From: Enterococcus pingfangensis
GTDB lineage: Bacteria > Bacillota > Bacilli > Lactobacillales > Enterococcaceae
Assembly: GCF_005405205.1 (NCBI RefSeq)
Contig: NZ_BJDP01000003.1
Location: 1-58,789 of the forward strand
DNA: 58,789 nucleotides
Direction: 5' to 3'
Shown here piece by piece: positions 9,766 to 19,295 of this stretch. A program made the position numbers and the translations under genes. The notes under the pieces are model-generated. The model made no database searches and had not been told where the DNA came from. It was given only the letters and a program-made list of their open reading frames with translations. Position 1 is the stretch's first letter; every line of letters begins with the position of its first letter.

Positions 9766-9978
9766 TTAGAACTCCGTTAACTTGAAGTCGGCATTTTCTT
9801 TTTCGTACTCTAAATGATTGCCGTCTAAAAGTTGGATATATTCCACGTTATATGGGGTGTTATCGCGCAATAAGTTGTGAACCATTTCTTCACCATCTGC
9901 TTCTACATACAGTGATTGAGTTTGTTCGCGTTTTGGGTTCCGTTCTTTGGTCTCTTGATAATAAACTTTGTAAATCAT
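9766..9978 (-). CDS. rpoY: RNA polymerase epsilon subunit RpoY
   Basis: A 70-residue protein of the DUF1447/YkzG family, a small RNA polymerase subunit of Firmicutes. The start [20 protein letters not shown] and the acidic [16 protein letters not shown] match the family. AAAGGAGATTGATTT precedes the ATG. It is the first gene of a two-gene operon with rnjA. Confidence 0.93.
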   Translation of the reverse strand: MIYKVYYQETKERNPKREQTQSLYVEADGEEMVHNLLRDNTPYNVEYIQLLDGNHLEYEKENADFKLTEF

Positions 9979-10290
9979 AAATCAATCTCCTTTATTTGCA
10001 TATTAGCAATTTTTTCCACGACAAAATGAGGGGCGACTGCCACCTATTTTTTTATGCTCAACGTCTTAGTTTAGGTAAAGCGTTGAGAAGAAGCCTCGTC
10101 TTTGCTTCTTGCTTGAAAAAACAATTTCACCGTTCATTGGGTTGTTCTTACAACAATTACTTGTAGTTTATCACAGAATATATAAGAAGTATAGAAACTA
10201 GGAAGTGAAATGAGGATTCCTTAAAACTTTTCAGAAAGTCTAAAAAAACTAAAATAAAAAACTGATTATTAAGGAGGCGGAAGCGATTGG
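9979..10290. other. Divergent intergenic region rpoY/efrA with leader hairpins
   Basis: About 350 bp separate the divergent rpoY and efrA starts and I see no gene. Two hairpins lie side by side on the rpoY side: CTCAACG/CGTTGAG (10057-10063 and 10081-10087) and AAGAAGC/GCTTCTT (10088-10094 and 10104-10110). Neither is followed by a T-run in the rpoY direction, so they are leader structures and not obvious terminators. The rest is AT-rich. Confidence 0.5.
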
Positions 10291-10294
10291 TTTA

Positions 10295-10303
10295 TGCTAT
10301 ATT
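10295..10303 (+). promoter_or_regulatory. Extended -10 promoter for efrAB
   Basis: TGCTATATT, with TATATT at 10298-10303, is an extended -10 element about 32 nt before the efrA start. No strong -35 is visible. Confidence 0.5.
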
Positions 10304-10335
10304 GAAATTATTACGGTATAGAAAGAGGCGAGAAA

Positions 10336-12066
10336 ATGAAGTTGATGTTGCGGTATACTTTACGCTACAAAAAGTTATTATTGTTTGATTTCATCAGTGT
10401 TTTTGGTTTTATCTTGATTGAGTTGGGATTGCCGACGATCTTGGCTATGATGATTGATCGGGGGATCGGAAACAGTGATTTTGATTATATACAAAGAATG
10501 GGGATCCTAATGATTGTGATCACAGTGATCGGTATCGTCATGAACATCTCATTACGTTACTTCAGTTCTCGGATCACCTCTAAAATGGTTGCCGCGATCC
10601 GTGATGATTTGTTTGAAAAAGTTCAGACTTTTTCACATTCAGAGTATGAGCAGATTGGTGTGCCTTCTTTGATTACTAGAACGACAAATGACGCGTATCA
10701 AATCATGTTGTTCATGCAAAATATTTTGACGACGGGTTTTATGACGCCTATGATGTTTGGGATGAGTTTATATTTGATTATGCGCACGAGTCCCGGCTTA
10801 GGTTTTTATGTCTTATTGGCACTGCCAATCTTATTGTTGGCAGTCCTCTTGATCGCGAAATTTTCAGAACCGTTGTCGACAAAACAGCAAAAGAATTTAG
10901 ACGATATCAATGGAATCTTGCGAGAAAACCTCTCAGGTTTACGCGTGATCCGTGCGTTTGTGAATGAAAAATTTGAAGAGATGCGTTTTCGATTGGTGAA
11001 TGATGCGTATACAAACAGCTCAAAAAGCTTGTTCCATCTGATGGCGGTAGCGCAGCCAGGCTTTTTCTTTCTATTTAATGTCGTGATGGTCTTGATCATT
11101 TGGAATGGGACCATTCAAATCAGTCACGGTTCATTAGCAGTCGGAACGTTGATTGCATTTATTGAATACATTTTTCACGCGCTGTTTTCTTTCATGTTGT
11201 TTGCGACGGTCTTTATGATGTATCCGCGGGCAAATGTTTCGGCGCAACGGATTCAAGAAGTTTTTGATATGGAACCATTGATCAAAGATAATCCGGTAAA
11301 AACAACTGAACCGGTCGAAAAAAGTTCCTTAGAATTTCGCAACGTGACCTTTGCTTATCCGGGCCATTCAGAAAGCCCGGTGATCCGAAATGTTAGCTTT
11401 ACCGCAAATCCAGGCGAGACGGTAGCTTTTATCGGCAGTACGGGTTCGGGCAAATCAACGTTGATCCAACTGATCCCGCGGTTTTATGATGTGACAGAAG
11501 GTCAAGTTTTGGTTGATGGTCAAGACGTGCGCGCATATCGTTTGAAAGATCTGCGTGAAAAAATCGGTTATATTCCGCAAAAAGCCCAATTATTTACCGG
11601 AACGATCGCCGATAATTTACGTTATGGGAAAAAAGATGCGACACAAGCAGAGTTGGAACGAGCGGCTGAGATCGCACAAGCTGCGGAATTTATTGCTCAA
11701 AAGCCGGCTGGCTATCAAGAAAAATTAGCAGAAGGCGGCAGTAATTTTTCTGGTGGACAAAAACAGCGCTTAGCGATCGCGCGTGCGGTGATTCGTCAGC
11801 CAGAAATTTATATCTTCGATGATAGTTTTTCCGCATTGGATTATCAAACAGACGCAAAACTGCGGGCTCGTTTAAAAAGAGAAACGACTGAATCGGCAGT
11901 TTTGATTGTCGCTCAGCGGGTCGGGACGATCATGCATGCTGATAAAATCATCGTACTGAATGAAGGGGATGTTGTCGGGATCGGCACTCACCGCGAATTA
12001 TTAGAAAAATGTCCCATTTATTATGACATCGCCGCCTCGCAATTATCGAAGGAGGAATTAGCATGA
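10336..12066 (+). CDS. efrA: Heterodimeric ABC exporter subunit, EfrA-like
   Basis: A 576-residue half-transporter with six membrane segments in the first 300 residues and a C-terminal ATPase domain. Walker A GSTGSGKST is at 367-375 and the signature FSGGQKQR is canonical. The Walker B region reads IFDDSFSALD: Asp496 stands where the catalytic Glu is expected. The switch His is Gln527 (VAQR). These changes mark the degenerate ATP site of asymmetric multidrug exporters. The order valS-folC-radC-csp before this pair recalls the E. faecalis efrAB neighbourhood, which supports the name, but substrate range is inferred. It overlaps efrB by ATGA. Confidence 0.82.
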   Translation: MKLMLRYTLRYKKLLLFDFISVFGFILIELGLPTILAMMIDRGIGNSDFDYIQRMGILMIVITVIGIVMNISLRYFSSRITSKMVAAIRDDLFEKVQTFSHSEYEQIGVPSLITRTTNDAYQIMLFMQNILTTGFMTPMMFGMSLYLIMRTSPGLGFYVLLALPILLLAVLLIAKFSEPLSTKQQKNLDDINGILRENLSGLRVIRAFVNEKFEEMRFRLVNDAYTNSSKSLFHLMAVAQPGFFFLFNVVMVLIIWNGTIQISHGSLAVGTLIAFIEYIFHALFSFMLFATVFMMYPRANVSAQRIQEVFDMEPLIKDNPVKTTEPVEKSSLEFRNVTFAYPGHSESPVIRNVSFTANPGETVAFIGSTGSGKSTLIQLIPRFYDVTEGQVLVDGQDVRAYRLKDLREKIGYIPQKAQLFTGTIADNLRYGKKDATQAELERAAEIAQAAEFIAQKPAGYQEKLAEGGSNFSGGQKQRLAIARAVIRQPEIYIFDDSFSALDYQTDAKLRARLKRETTESAVLIVAQRVGTIMHADKIIVLNEGDVVGIGTHRELLEKCPIYYDIAASQLSKEELA

Positions 12067-13823
12067 GAAAATATACTTCTTCTTTGAAACGGTTGATGCA
12101 TTATATCAATCCTTACAAAAAAACGTTCATCTTAGTCTTGGCATTGGTAGTCGGAACATTGCTCTTGGGCACGTGGATGCCTTATTTGACCGGGCTGCCT
12201 ACGACAGAAGTCAGCAAGAATGTCGCGCAAGGCGAAGCAATCAATTTTGATTATGTTTTTAAATGGTTAGTAGTGATCGTGATCGTTGGGATCGTGTATT
12301 GCGGCACACAATTAGGAACCGGCTGGCTGATGGCCAATGTCGTTCAATCGGCGATGCGAGATTTGCGCGAAGACATTGAAGCGAAGATCAATCGCCTGCC
12401 TGTCTCTTATTTTGACCGCAATCAACAAGGAAATATCTTGTCACGGGTAACAAATGATGTGGATGCTGTCAGCAACGCGATGCAGCAAGCGATCATTAAA
12501 TCGATCAATGCGGTTTTAGGAATTTTACTGGCGGTTGCGATGATGTTTTATATCAATCCACTGATGGCTGTTTTCTCGATGATCATGATTCCGTTATCGA
12601 TTGTGATCTCCCGAAAAATCGTCCAAGTCTCACAAAAAGATTTCCAAGGAATGCAAAATTCACTTGGTGAACTGAATGGTTTTGTCCAAGAAAATATGAC
12701 GGGTTTCAGCATCTTAAAATTGTATGGCCGCGAGCAAGAAACATTGGCTGGTTTCAGTGAAGTCAATCATGAACTGCGTCGTTTTGGTTTCCGCGCCGCA
12801 TTTGTTTCTAGTTTGATGCAGCCGCTGGTTCAAGTAACGGCGTATGCGACCTACATCGCGATGGCGATCCTCGGTAGTTGGAATGTGATCCATGGAGTGA
12901 TTTTAGTCGGTCAGCTGCAGGCGTTTATTCAATACATTTGGCAAGTCAGCCAGCCGATGGGAGAAATCACGCAGCTGTCATCGATGATCCAAAGTGCTTC
13001 AGCTTCAGCTAAACGAGTGTTTGAAATTTTGGACGAACCTGAAGAAGAATTGAATGAACAAGATGTCCCATTGCCAGAGCCTGTCCAAGGAAATGTCGTC
13101 TTTGATCATGTAAAATTCAGCTATGATCCAAAGAAACCGCTGATCGAAGATTTAAGTTTTGAAGTCAAAGCTGGTGAAACCGTGGCAATCGTCGGGCCGA
13201 CCGGTGCAGGGAAAACGACGTTGATCAATTTATTGATGCGTTTTTATGACATCGACAACGGAAAAATTTTGATTGATGGAGTAAACACTCAAGAAATGAA
13301 ACGCTCGGATGTTCGTTCGCTGTTTGGTATGGTCTTGCAAGACGCATGGCTGTATGAAGGCACGATTGGTGATAATATTCGCTTTGGCCGTTTAGAGGCA
13401 ACGGATTATGAAGTTGTCGATGCGGCCAAGACTGCCAATGTCGATCACTTTATTCGAACGATGCCAGGTGGTTATGAAATGGCAATCAATTCAGAAGGAG
13501 ATAATGTGTCGCTTGGTCAAAAACAATTGTTGACGATCGCGCGGGCAGTGATCTCTGATCCAAAAATTTTGATCTTGGATGAAGCCACCAGTTCTGTCGA
13601 TACTCGTTTAGAAGGCCTGATCCAAAAAGCGATGGATCGGGTGATGCAAGGACGGACCAGTTTTGTGATTGCTCATCGCTTATCGACGATTCGTGATGCA
13701 GATCTTATCTTAGTCATGAAAGATGGACAGATCATTGAGCATGGGACGCACAATGAATTATTGGCACAAAGCGGTTTTTATGAACAGCTTTACAACAGTC
13801 AGTTCATGGAAGAAAGTGAATGA
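12063..13823 (+). CDS. efrB: Heterodimeric ABC exporter subunit, EfrB-like
   Basis: A 586-residue half-transporter partner of EfrA. It has a membrane domain, Walker A GPTGAGKTT at 378-386, Walker B ILDE with catalytic Glu507 and switch His538 (IAHR). Its signature motif is altered to VSLGQKQ in place of the usual LSGGQ. EfrA Walker sites and this signature would make the degenerate site, while EfrB Walker sites and the EfrA signature make the active one. The start ATGA overlaps the efrA stop. A hairpin element and terminator follow. Confidence 0.84.
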   Translation: MRKYTSSLKRLMHYINPYKKTFILVLALVVGTLLLGTWMPYLTGLPTTEVSKNVAQGEAINFDYVFKWLVVIVIVGIVYCGTQLGTGWLMANVVQSAMRDLREDIEAKINRLPVSYFDRNQQGNILSRVTNDVDAVSNAMQQAIIKSINAVLGILLAVAMMFYINPLMAVFSMIMIPLSIVISRKIVQVSQKDFQGMQNSLGELNGFVQENMTGFSILKLYGREQETLAGFSEVNHELRRFGFRAAFVSSLMQPLVQVTAYATYIAMAILGSWNVIHGVILVGQLQAFIQYIWQVSQPMGEITQLSSMIQSASASAKRVFEILDEPEEELNEQDVPLPEPVQGNVVFDHVKFSYDPKKPLIEDLSFEVKAGETVAIVGPTGAGKTTLINLLMRFYDIDNGKILIDGVNTQEMKRSDVRSLFGMVLQDAWLYEGTIGDNIRFGRLEATDYEVVDAAKTANVDHFIRTMPGGYEMAINSEGDNVSLGQKQLLTIARAVISDPKILILDEATSSVDTRLEGLIQKAMDRVMQGRTSFVIAHRLSTIRDADLILVMKDGQIIEHGTHNELLAQSGFYEQLYNSQFMEESE

Positions 13824-13827
13824 TCTT

Positions 13828-13992
13828 AAGCAGAAGGTTATGACAGAAGCAGACAGCTTCAAGAAAGAATGATTTTTAAAAATTGCTGCTCAAATTTTTA
13901 TGAAATTTCGGCTTAATTCTGAAGCGGCTATTTCTGTAACACCGTTTATTCGGAAAAAGAGGGGACGACATTTTGTCGCGCCCCATTTTTTT
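13828..13992 (+). repeat. Dispersed nested-hairpin element, copy 1, ending in the efrB terminator
   Basis: ACAGAAGCAGACAGCTTC (13843-13860) pairs imperfectly with GAAGCGGCTATTTCTGT (13921-13937), enclosing an inner AT-rich stem (AAAAATTG with CAAATTTTT). The element then runs through TTTATTCGGAAAAAGAGG into the terminator GGGGACGACA/TGTCGCGCCCC (13961-13984) with a T-tract. The same arrangement recurs at 35492-35645 with many substitutions that keep the pairing. Confidence 0.7.
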
Positions 13993-14066
13993 ATAGTCAA
14001 TCTAAACGATGGGTGAAAGTAAAGCGGCCGCATTTAAAAATAGCCAGAGTTATTTTTGCTTGGATT

Positions 14067-14100
14067 AGCGAAAGAAAAATCTTTCGCTTTGCTGTTTTTT
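14067..14100 (+). other. Hairpin with T-rich tail before the carbonic-anhydrase-like gene
   Basis: AGCGAAAGA (14067-14075) and TCTTTCGCT (14080-14088) form a 9-bp stem, followed by TTGCTGTTTTTT. It may be a second, weak terminator. An extended -10 TGCTATACT (14125-14133) for the next gene follows. Confidence 0.4.
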
Positions 14101-14124
14101 ATTGAGGAAGGCGCATTCAATAAA

Positions 14125-14133
14125 TGCTATACT
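14125..14133 (+). promoter_or_regulatory. Extended -10 promoter for the gamma-CA-like gene
   Basis: TGCTATACT with TATACT at 14128-14133. There is no convincing -35 at normal spacing. Confidence 0.5.
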
Positions 14134-14195
14134 TAGTTTGAAAATTATTAGCCAAAATGACTAAGTTGAGACAGCTTTATGAAGGAGAGAACAAA

Positions 14196-14699
14196 ATGGA
14201 TTTTATTGCAGATAGTGCAGATGTGTATGGGGATGTGACCATCGGAGCAGGTTCGACGATTTGGTTTCAAAGTGTTTTGCGCGGCGACAGCAATAGTATT
14301 TCAATTGGTAAAAAAAGCAATATTCAAGATGGAACGATCGTCCATGTCGATCATGAGGCGCCGACTTTGATAGAAGATCATGTGACGGTCGGTCATGCGT
14401 GTATCATTCATGGTTGTACGATTCATTCGGGTGCATTGATCGGAATGGGTTCGACGATTTTGAATCATGCGGAGATCGGTGAAAATAGTTTGATCGGTGC
14501 AGGCTCATTAGTGACAGAAGGCACCGTGATCCCGTCAGGCGTTTTGGCTTTTGGTTCTCCGGCACGGGTGATACGCCAACTAACACCCGAAGAAATCAAA
14601 AAGAATCAAGAAAATGCTCAGCATTATTATGAACTTGGTCAAGCGTATTTGAATCAGGAATTTCAAGCATTCGAAGGATCTGCTGATGAAAGAGGCTAG
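14196..14699 (+). CDS. Gamma-carbonic anhydrase-like hexapeptide-repeat protein
   Basis: A 167-residue left-handed beta-helix protein of the YrdA/PaaY/gamma-carbonic anhydrase group. Hexapeptide turns run from about residue 10 to 140. The three metal-binding His of the family appear to be present (IVHVDH and GHACIIHGC). Activity as a carbonic anhydrase is not certain for this group. I start at ATG 14196 because AAGGAG is 8 nt upstream; the frame also extends 13 codons back. It overlaps the next gene by 14 nt. Confidence 0.82.
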   Translation: MDFIADSADVYGDVTIGAGSTIWFQSVLRGDSNSISIGKKSNIQDGTIVHVDHEAPTLIEDHVTVGHACIIHGCTIHSGALIGMGSTILNHAEIGENSLIGAGSLVTEGTVIPSGVLAFGSPARVIRQLTPEEIKKNQENAQHYYELGQAYLNQEFQAFEGSADERG

Positions 14700-15024
14700 T
14701 TTCTTATTATTACAGGCACAATTGCGCGCCTTATTTCCGGATGAAGGATTGCATCAGTTGGCAATCTATGAAGATCAAGTTGGAGAGATCTTGATTTTTT
14801 CAAGTCGTGGTCTGCACGTACTGGAAGAAGATGATTTAACGAAAGAACCGCGAAATATTTATTTCACACCAGATTGTTTGAAACCCTTTGCGCTTAGACA
14901 ACAAGCTGGAATCTTTGAGTTGGTTGTGGAAACGCTTAGAAATCATAAATTTATTTTAGCATTTCCTGATCAAACCGATGCGTATCAAGCGATGCAGCTG
15001 TTAGTAGATCTTTTAACAAAATAA
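14686..15024 (+). CDS. Unknown 112-residue protein
   Basis: I do not recognise this protein. It is soluble, slightly acidic and without a signal peptide. It has alternating beta-like segments in the middle (QVGEILIFSSRGLHVLEED) and a helical C-terminus (DAYQAMQLLVDLLTK). The start lies inside the end of the gamma-carbonic anhydrase-like gene, with GAAGGATCTG upstream, so translation is probably coupled and the two may act together. Confidence 0.65.
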   Translation: MKEASFLLLQAQLRALFPDEGLHQLAIYEDQVGEILIFSSRGLHVLEEDDLTKEPRNIYFTPDCLKPFALRQQAGIFELVVETLRNHKFILAFPDQTDAYQAMQLLVDLLTK

Positions 15025-15057
15025 GACAATTTAGTATAAATTTTTCCTGATTCCATA

Positions 15058-15063
15058 TATAAT
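15058..15063 (+). promoter_or_regulatory. Candidate -10 for the yjdI-like gene
   Basis: A perfect TATAAT stands 23 nt before the ATG. No recognisable -35 is seen at normal distance. Confidence 0.4.
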
Positions 15064-15086
15064 CTTACTAAAAGGAAGTGATAAAA

Positions 15087-15353
15087 ATGGACGGAAGCAA
15101 ATTTGATCATGAGCCGCTAAATGAAGAAGGGTTATTGGCTCAAGGTTATCGCAAATATCAGGGTGAAGGTATTGATATTTATTATAATAAAGATGTTTGC
15201 GCGCACATCGGTAATTGTGTTCGGGGAAATTCAGAAATTTTTGAGGTAGGCCGCAGACCATGGATCATTCCTGATAACGGCAGTGTTGAAAATGCCAGTT
15301 ACGTTGTGGATACTTGTCCTAGCGGTGCATTGAAATACGTGATCAAAAAGTAA
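15087..15353 (+). CDS. YjdI-like mono-cluster 4Fe-4S protein
   Basis: An 88-residue protein of the divergent 4Fe-4S family (Fer4_19 / YjdI). The Cys pattern is C-AHIGN-C followed 50 residues later by DTCPSGAL, which would give a single cluster with three visible Cys plus another ligand. I use ATG 15087, placed after AGGAAGTG; an in-frame GTG lies three codons earlier inside that site. The next gene is YjdJ-like, the same pairing known in E. coli, but the function of the pair is unknown. Confidence 0.8.
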   Translation: MDGSKFDHEPLNEEGLLAQGYRKYQGEGIDIYYNKDVCAHIGNCVRGNSEIFEVGRRPWIIPDNGSVENASYVVDTCPSGALKYVIKK

Positions 15354-15392
15354 ATAAAATAGTAACAAATAAATTTAGTGAGGAGAATCGCA

Positions 15393-15668
15393 ATGGAAAT
15401 CAAAGAAGAAAAAGAACGTCTGGTTTTATTGAATGATGCAAATGAAGAAGCTGGGGAAATGACTTGGTCAGTTGCCGGGCCGGAAATCATGATAATCGAT
15501 CATACATTTGTTGATCCAACGTATCGTGGTCAAGGTTTAGCTGAAAAATTAGTTGCAGCAGGTGTCGAAAAGGCGCGTAAAGAAGGCAAAAAAATCATTC
15601 CGTTATGTCCGTTTGCAAAAAAAGAATTTGAGGAAAAAGCGGAATACGGCGATGTTTTAAGAAAATAA
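15393..15668 (+). CDS. YjdJ-like GNAT-fold acetyltransferase
   Basis: A 91-residue minimal GNAT protein of the YjdJ/NATD1-like family. The acetyl-CoA motif is YRGQGLAEKLV near the middle, followed by PLCPFAKKEF, which is typical for the family and includes a conserved Cys. GAGGAG (15380-15385) sets the start at ATG 15393. It follows the 4Fe-4S protein by 39 nt and is probably cotranscribed. Confidence 0.82.
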   Translation: MEIKEEKERLVLLNDANEEAGEMTWSVAGPEIMIIDHTFVDPTYRGQGLAEKLVAAGVEKARKEGKKIIPLCPFAKKEFEEKAEYGDVLRK

Positions 15669-15748
15669 TTTAACCCTTCTCTAGTCAAAAGCCTTCATTT
15701 ATGCTAAAGTTGAGAATGAGGTAGTTTGGAAATAAGGAGGATCATCTT

Positions 15749-15985
15749 TTGTATAATTTTATTTTGGGTGTGATCTTAGTTTTATCAGTGATCATCGTTA
15801 TCACGATCATGATGCAACCTAGCAAACAAAATAGTGCGGCAAGCGCGTTCACTGGCGGCGCTGATCAGCTGTTTGGTAAACAAAAAGCACGTGGATTTGA
15901 AGCTGTGATGCAACGATCTACCGCGATTTTAGGTGCGATTTGGCTGATTTTACTCTTCGTATTAATGTTTTTATCTAGCAAATAA
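15749..15985 (+). CDS. secG: Preprotein translocase subunit SecG
   Basis: A 78-residue membrane protein of the SecYEG channel. There are two hydrophobic segments (about residues 4-21 and 57-75) and the conserved loop GGADQLFGKQKARGFE. The start is TTG 15749, 8 nt after AAGGAGG; no in-frame ATG is available nearby. secG-esterase-rnr-smpB is a common Firmicutes order. Confidence 0.93.
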   Translation: MYNFILGVILVLSVIIVITIMMQPSKQNSAASAFTGGADQLFGKQKARGFEAVMQRSTAILGAIWLILLFVLMFLSSK

Positions 15986-15989
15986 AGCC

Positions 15990-16017
15990 GGCCTCTCAAG
16001 TGAGAGGTCTTTTTTAT
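15990..16017 (+). terminator. Terminator of secG
   Basis: GGCCTCTC and GAGAGGTC pair across a short loop and are followed by TTTTTTA. Confidence 0.82.
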
Positions 16018-16176
16018 TTTGTATTTGTCTTAAATCAAGTACACTCTAAGATAGGGTATACTTAAATGACGGTCTGACCTTAGTCAGAATCAGTAGATAA
16101 ATAGAAAAGAGTTAAACGCAATTATTCTTACTAGGAATTTTATAATGTTCAAATGAGCCACAAGGAGTGAAGAAAA

Positions 16177-16941
16177 ATGATCCAAGCACCTGATTCATTG
16201 TTTTTGCCACATGGAAAACGAGCGGTTCTGCTTTTGCATGCCTATTCAGGCAGTCCGAATGATGTTCGGATGCTGGCGCGTTTTTTAGAAAAATTAAATT
16301 ATACAGTTTATGTTCCTATGTACACGGGTCATGGAACAACGGATCCGCTGGATATCTTACAAGAAACGGCTGAAGATTGGTGGCAAGACAGCCAGCGTGC
16401 GGTAGAATTTTTACGCTCACAAGGCTATCAAGAAATCGCTGTTTTCGGACTTTCAATGGGTGGAATCTTTGCTACCCGATTATTGAGTGTTCTGCCGGAT
16501 GAGTTGATTGGCGGCGGCTTTTTCTGTTCACCAATCGCACCGGTCAAAAACAACGTGACAGAAAACTTCCTATTATATGCTCGGCAAGTCCTAGAACGGA
16601 CAAACGGAGAAATGGTGGAAGAAAAAATCGAAAGCTATCGCTCATTAGTAGAACAACAGTTAGCAACGATCGAAGAACAGGCGCACCATGCATTTGAAAA
16701 TTTGGCGAAAATCAATTGTCCTTTTTTTATGGCACAGGCTGGACAAGATGAAATGATCGAGGCTGAAGGCGTCTTTCAAACAGCAGAACGTTTGCGACAG
16801 ACAACTTTTACTTTGAACTGGTATCCTAAGAGTGGACATGTGATCACGGTTGGACCTGAAAGAAGACAATTTGAACAAGACGTAGCCGATTTTTTAGCGA
16901 GTCTTGGCTGGAGAGAAAATAATGGAGAAAAAAACAATTAA
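16177..16941 (+). CDS. Carboxylesterase, alpha/beta hydrolase
   Basis: A 254-residue serine hydrolase of the thermophilic carboxylesterase Est30 type. The nucleophile elbow is GLSMG with Ser93. The oxyanion region is LLHAYSGSP, and the probable catalytic Asp (AGQDEMI) and His (KSGHVIT) are near the C-terminus. AAGGAGTGAAGAAAA precedes the ATG. It overlaps rnr by 20 nt. The natural substrate is not known for this gene. Confidence 0.9.
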   Translation: MIQAPDSLFLPHGKRAVLLLHAYSGSPNDVRMLARFLEKLNYTVYVPMYTGHGTTDPLDILQETAEDWWQDSQRAVEFLRSQGYQEIAVFGLSMGGIFATRLLSVLPDELIGGGFFCSPIAPVKNNVTENFLLYARQVLERTNGEMVEEKIESYRSLVEQQLATIEEQAHHAFENLAKINCPFFMAQAGQDEMIEAEGVFQTAERLRQTTFTLNWYPKSGHVITVGPERRQFEQDVADFLASLGWRENNGEKNN

Positions 16942-19294
16942 AGCAGAAATACTGGCTGGGTTGAAAGCAGCCAATAAAAAAAGTCTTTCAATGGAAGAAT
17001 TAGCAGAAATTTTAAATATGCGCAAAAGTGCTGATTTTAAAATGCTCGTTCAAACAGTAGCACAGCTGGAGCGAGAAAAAGCGTTGGAATTTAATAAAAA
17101 AGGCCGGATTAAATTGCCTTTTCAACCAATCGAAGTTGAAGGGATCTTTCGGCGTAATGAACGCGGTTTCGGTTTTGTAACGATTGATCCAGAAGAACCG
17201 GATGTTTTCATCCCAAAAGACGCGACGAATTTTGCGATGGATGGCGACATCGTCATGATCGATATCCAAAAAACAGCCGATCTTTTTTCTGAACGTGGTG
17301 CAGAGGGTCGAGTAGTTTCTATCAAAGAACGAAAGATCCAACAACTCGTTGGTGAATTTACCGCTTTTGATGTTGCGGAGATCGCAGAATCTGATTTGTT
17401 TGGTTATGTGAAACCAAAAGATAAGAAAAGTGCGCAGTTCAAAGTCTTTATTGCGGCTGAAGGGATCCAGCCAGTCAATGGCAGCATCGTTATCGTTGAG
17501 ATCACTCATTATCCGGAAAAAGGTTACGCTGAAAGTTTGGAAGGCGTAGTGACTAAAGTAGTCGGACATAAAAATGATCCTGGGATGGATATCTTATCAA
17601 TCGTCATCGCGCAAGGAATCCCGACGGCTTTTCCTGAAGAAGTTCAAACAGCTTCAGAACAAGTGCCGGATCAAATCAGCGAGACAGATTTGGTCGGCCG
17701 CCGAGATTTACGCGATCAGCAGATCGTTACGATCGATGGGGCTGATGCGAAAGATCTGGATGATGCAGTCACTGTACGCAAATTAGAAAATGGCAATTAT
17801 TTTTTAGGGGTTCATATTGCAGACGTGTCACATTATGTCACTGAAAATGGTGTGCTTGATAAAGAAGCGTTTGAACGTGGAACGAGTGTCTATTTGACGG
17901 ACCGAGTAATTCCCATGATTCCGCAACGATTATCCAATGGTATTTGTTCATTGAATCCGCATGTTTCGCGGCTGACGATGAGTTGCGAGATGGAGATCGA
18001 TGCAGCAGGTACGATTTTGCGTCATGAGATTTTTCAAAGTGTCATTCAAACGAGTGAACGAATGACGTATTCTGCTGTGAATGCGATTTTGGAGGAAGAA
18101 GATCCGGAAACGATTCAACGGTACCAAACATTAGTGCCGATGTTTCATTTGATGAAGGAACTCCATCAAATTCTTGAAGGCCGGCGCAATCACCGCGGAG
18201 CGATCAATTTTGAAGACCGCGAAGCGAAGATTTTAGTCGATCCTGAAGGGCGTCCGTTAGATATCGAGTTGAGAGAACGCGGAGTCGGCGAGCGATTGAT
18301 CGAATCGTTTATGTTGGCAGCGAATGAAACAGTCGCCAAACATTTCAATCAATTGAAACTGCCATTTATTTATCGGATCCATGAACAACCGAAAGAAGAA
18401 AAAATGCAGCGCTTCTTTGATTTTGCGGCTGCTTTGGGTATCTTAGTTAAAGGAACTAAAAATACGATCACGCCAAAAGACTTGCAGCAAGTCATTGATG
18501 ATGTGGAAGATAAGCCGGAAGCTGCGGTGATCAACACGATGTTGTTACGCAGTATGCAGCAAGCCCGCTATTCAGAAGACAACTATGGACATTACGGGTT
18601 AGCAGCAGAATATTATACGCACTTTACGTCACCGATTCGCCGCTATCCTGATTTGATCGTTCATCGGTTGATTCGATCATATAGTCAAGATCAAAGCGAA
18701 GCAACCAAAGTCAAATGGGAAGAATCATTGCCTGAAATCGCTGATCACAGCTCGAAAATGGAACGCCGCGCGGTTGAAGCGGAACGTGAAGTCGACAGCA
18801 TGAAAAAAGCAGAATTCATGGCGGAAAAAATTGGTGAGGAATTTGATGGAATCATCAGTTCCGTGACGAAGTTTGGGATCTTTATCGAATTGCCAAACAC
18901 AGTCGAAGGTCTGATCCACTTAAACGAATTAAAACAAGATTACTTCCACTTTATCGAAAACCAGTTGGCTTTAGTCGGCGAACGGACACGGCAAACCTTT
19001 AAAATCGGTCAAAAAGTACGAGTAAAAGTTACTAAATCAGATCCTGAAACACGCGAGATTGATTTTGAACTTTTAGAAGCAGAAGAAATCCCGGCTTTAG
19101 AGATCCCAGGAAACAATCGCAACCGCCGCCGCAAACCTGCAGGTGAACGAAGAAACAATCAATCAGCTGAAAAAAATCGTAGCAAAAATTCTGAGCGTCA
19201 AAAAAATGCTGGCGACAAGAAAAAGAAAAAAGGTAAGAAGGCTTTTTATAAAACGGTACCTAAAAAGAAAAAGCCAGGTAGAAAGAAGGGATAG
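16922..19294 (+). CDS. rnr: Ribonuclease R
   Basis: A 790-residue 3'-to-5' exoribonuclease that degrades structured RNA and works with SmpB-tmRNA. In order it has an N-terminal helical domain, cold-shock domains ([14 protein letters not shown] near 75), the RNB catalytic core with [12 protein letters not shown] near 280 (metal-binding Asp residues intact), an S1 domain ([14 protein letters not shown]) and a Lys/Arg-rich tail of about 70 residues. I start at ATG 16922 ([10 protein letters not shown]), preceded by GGAGAG inside the esterase gene. Confidence 0.95.
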   Translation: MEKKTIKAEILAGLKAANKKSLSMEELAEILNMRKSADFKMLVQTVAQLEREKALEFNKKGRIKLPFQPIEVEGIFRRNERGFGFVTIDPEEPDVFIPKDATNFAMDGDIVMIDIQKTADLFSERGAEGRVVSIKERKIQQLVGEFTAFDVAEIAESDLFGYVKPKDKKSAQFKVFIAAEGIQPVNGSIVIVEITHYPEKGYAESLEGVVTKVVGHKNDPGMDILSIVIAQGIPTAFPEEVQTASEQVPDQISETDLVGRRDLRDQQIVTIDGADAKDLDDAVTVRKLENGNYFLGVHIADVSHYVTENGVLDKEAFERGTSVYLTDRVIPMIPQRLSNGICSLNPHVSRLTMSCEMEIDAAGTILRHEIFQSVIQTSERMTYSAVNAILEEEDPETIQRYQTLVPMFHLMKELHQILEGRRNHRGAINFEDREAKILVDPEGRPLDIELRERGVGERLIESFMLAANETVAKHFNQLKLPFIYRIHEQPKEEKMQRFFDFAAALGILVKGTKNTITPKDLQQVIDDVEDKPEAAVINTMLLRSMQQARYSEDNYGHYGLAAEYYTHFTSPIRRYPDLIVHRLIRSYSQDQSEATKVKWEESLPEIADHSSKMERRAVEAEREVDSMKKAEFMAEKIGEEFDGIISSVTKFGIFIELPNTVEGLIHLNELKQDYFHFIENQLALVGERTRQTFKIGQKVRVKVTKSDPETREIDFELLEAEEIPALEIPGNNRNRRRKPAGERRNNQSAEKNRSKNSERQKNAGDKKKKKGKKAFYKTVPKKKKPGRKKG

Positions 19295-19295
19295 T

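Noticed and set aside
17012..17569. A 185-residue minus-strand ORF inside rnr
   Set aside because: It is antisense to a well-supported conserved gene, has no ribosome binding site, and its composition is what the reverse frame of rnr would give.
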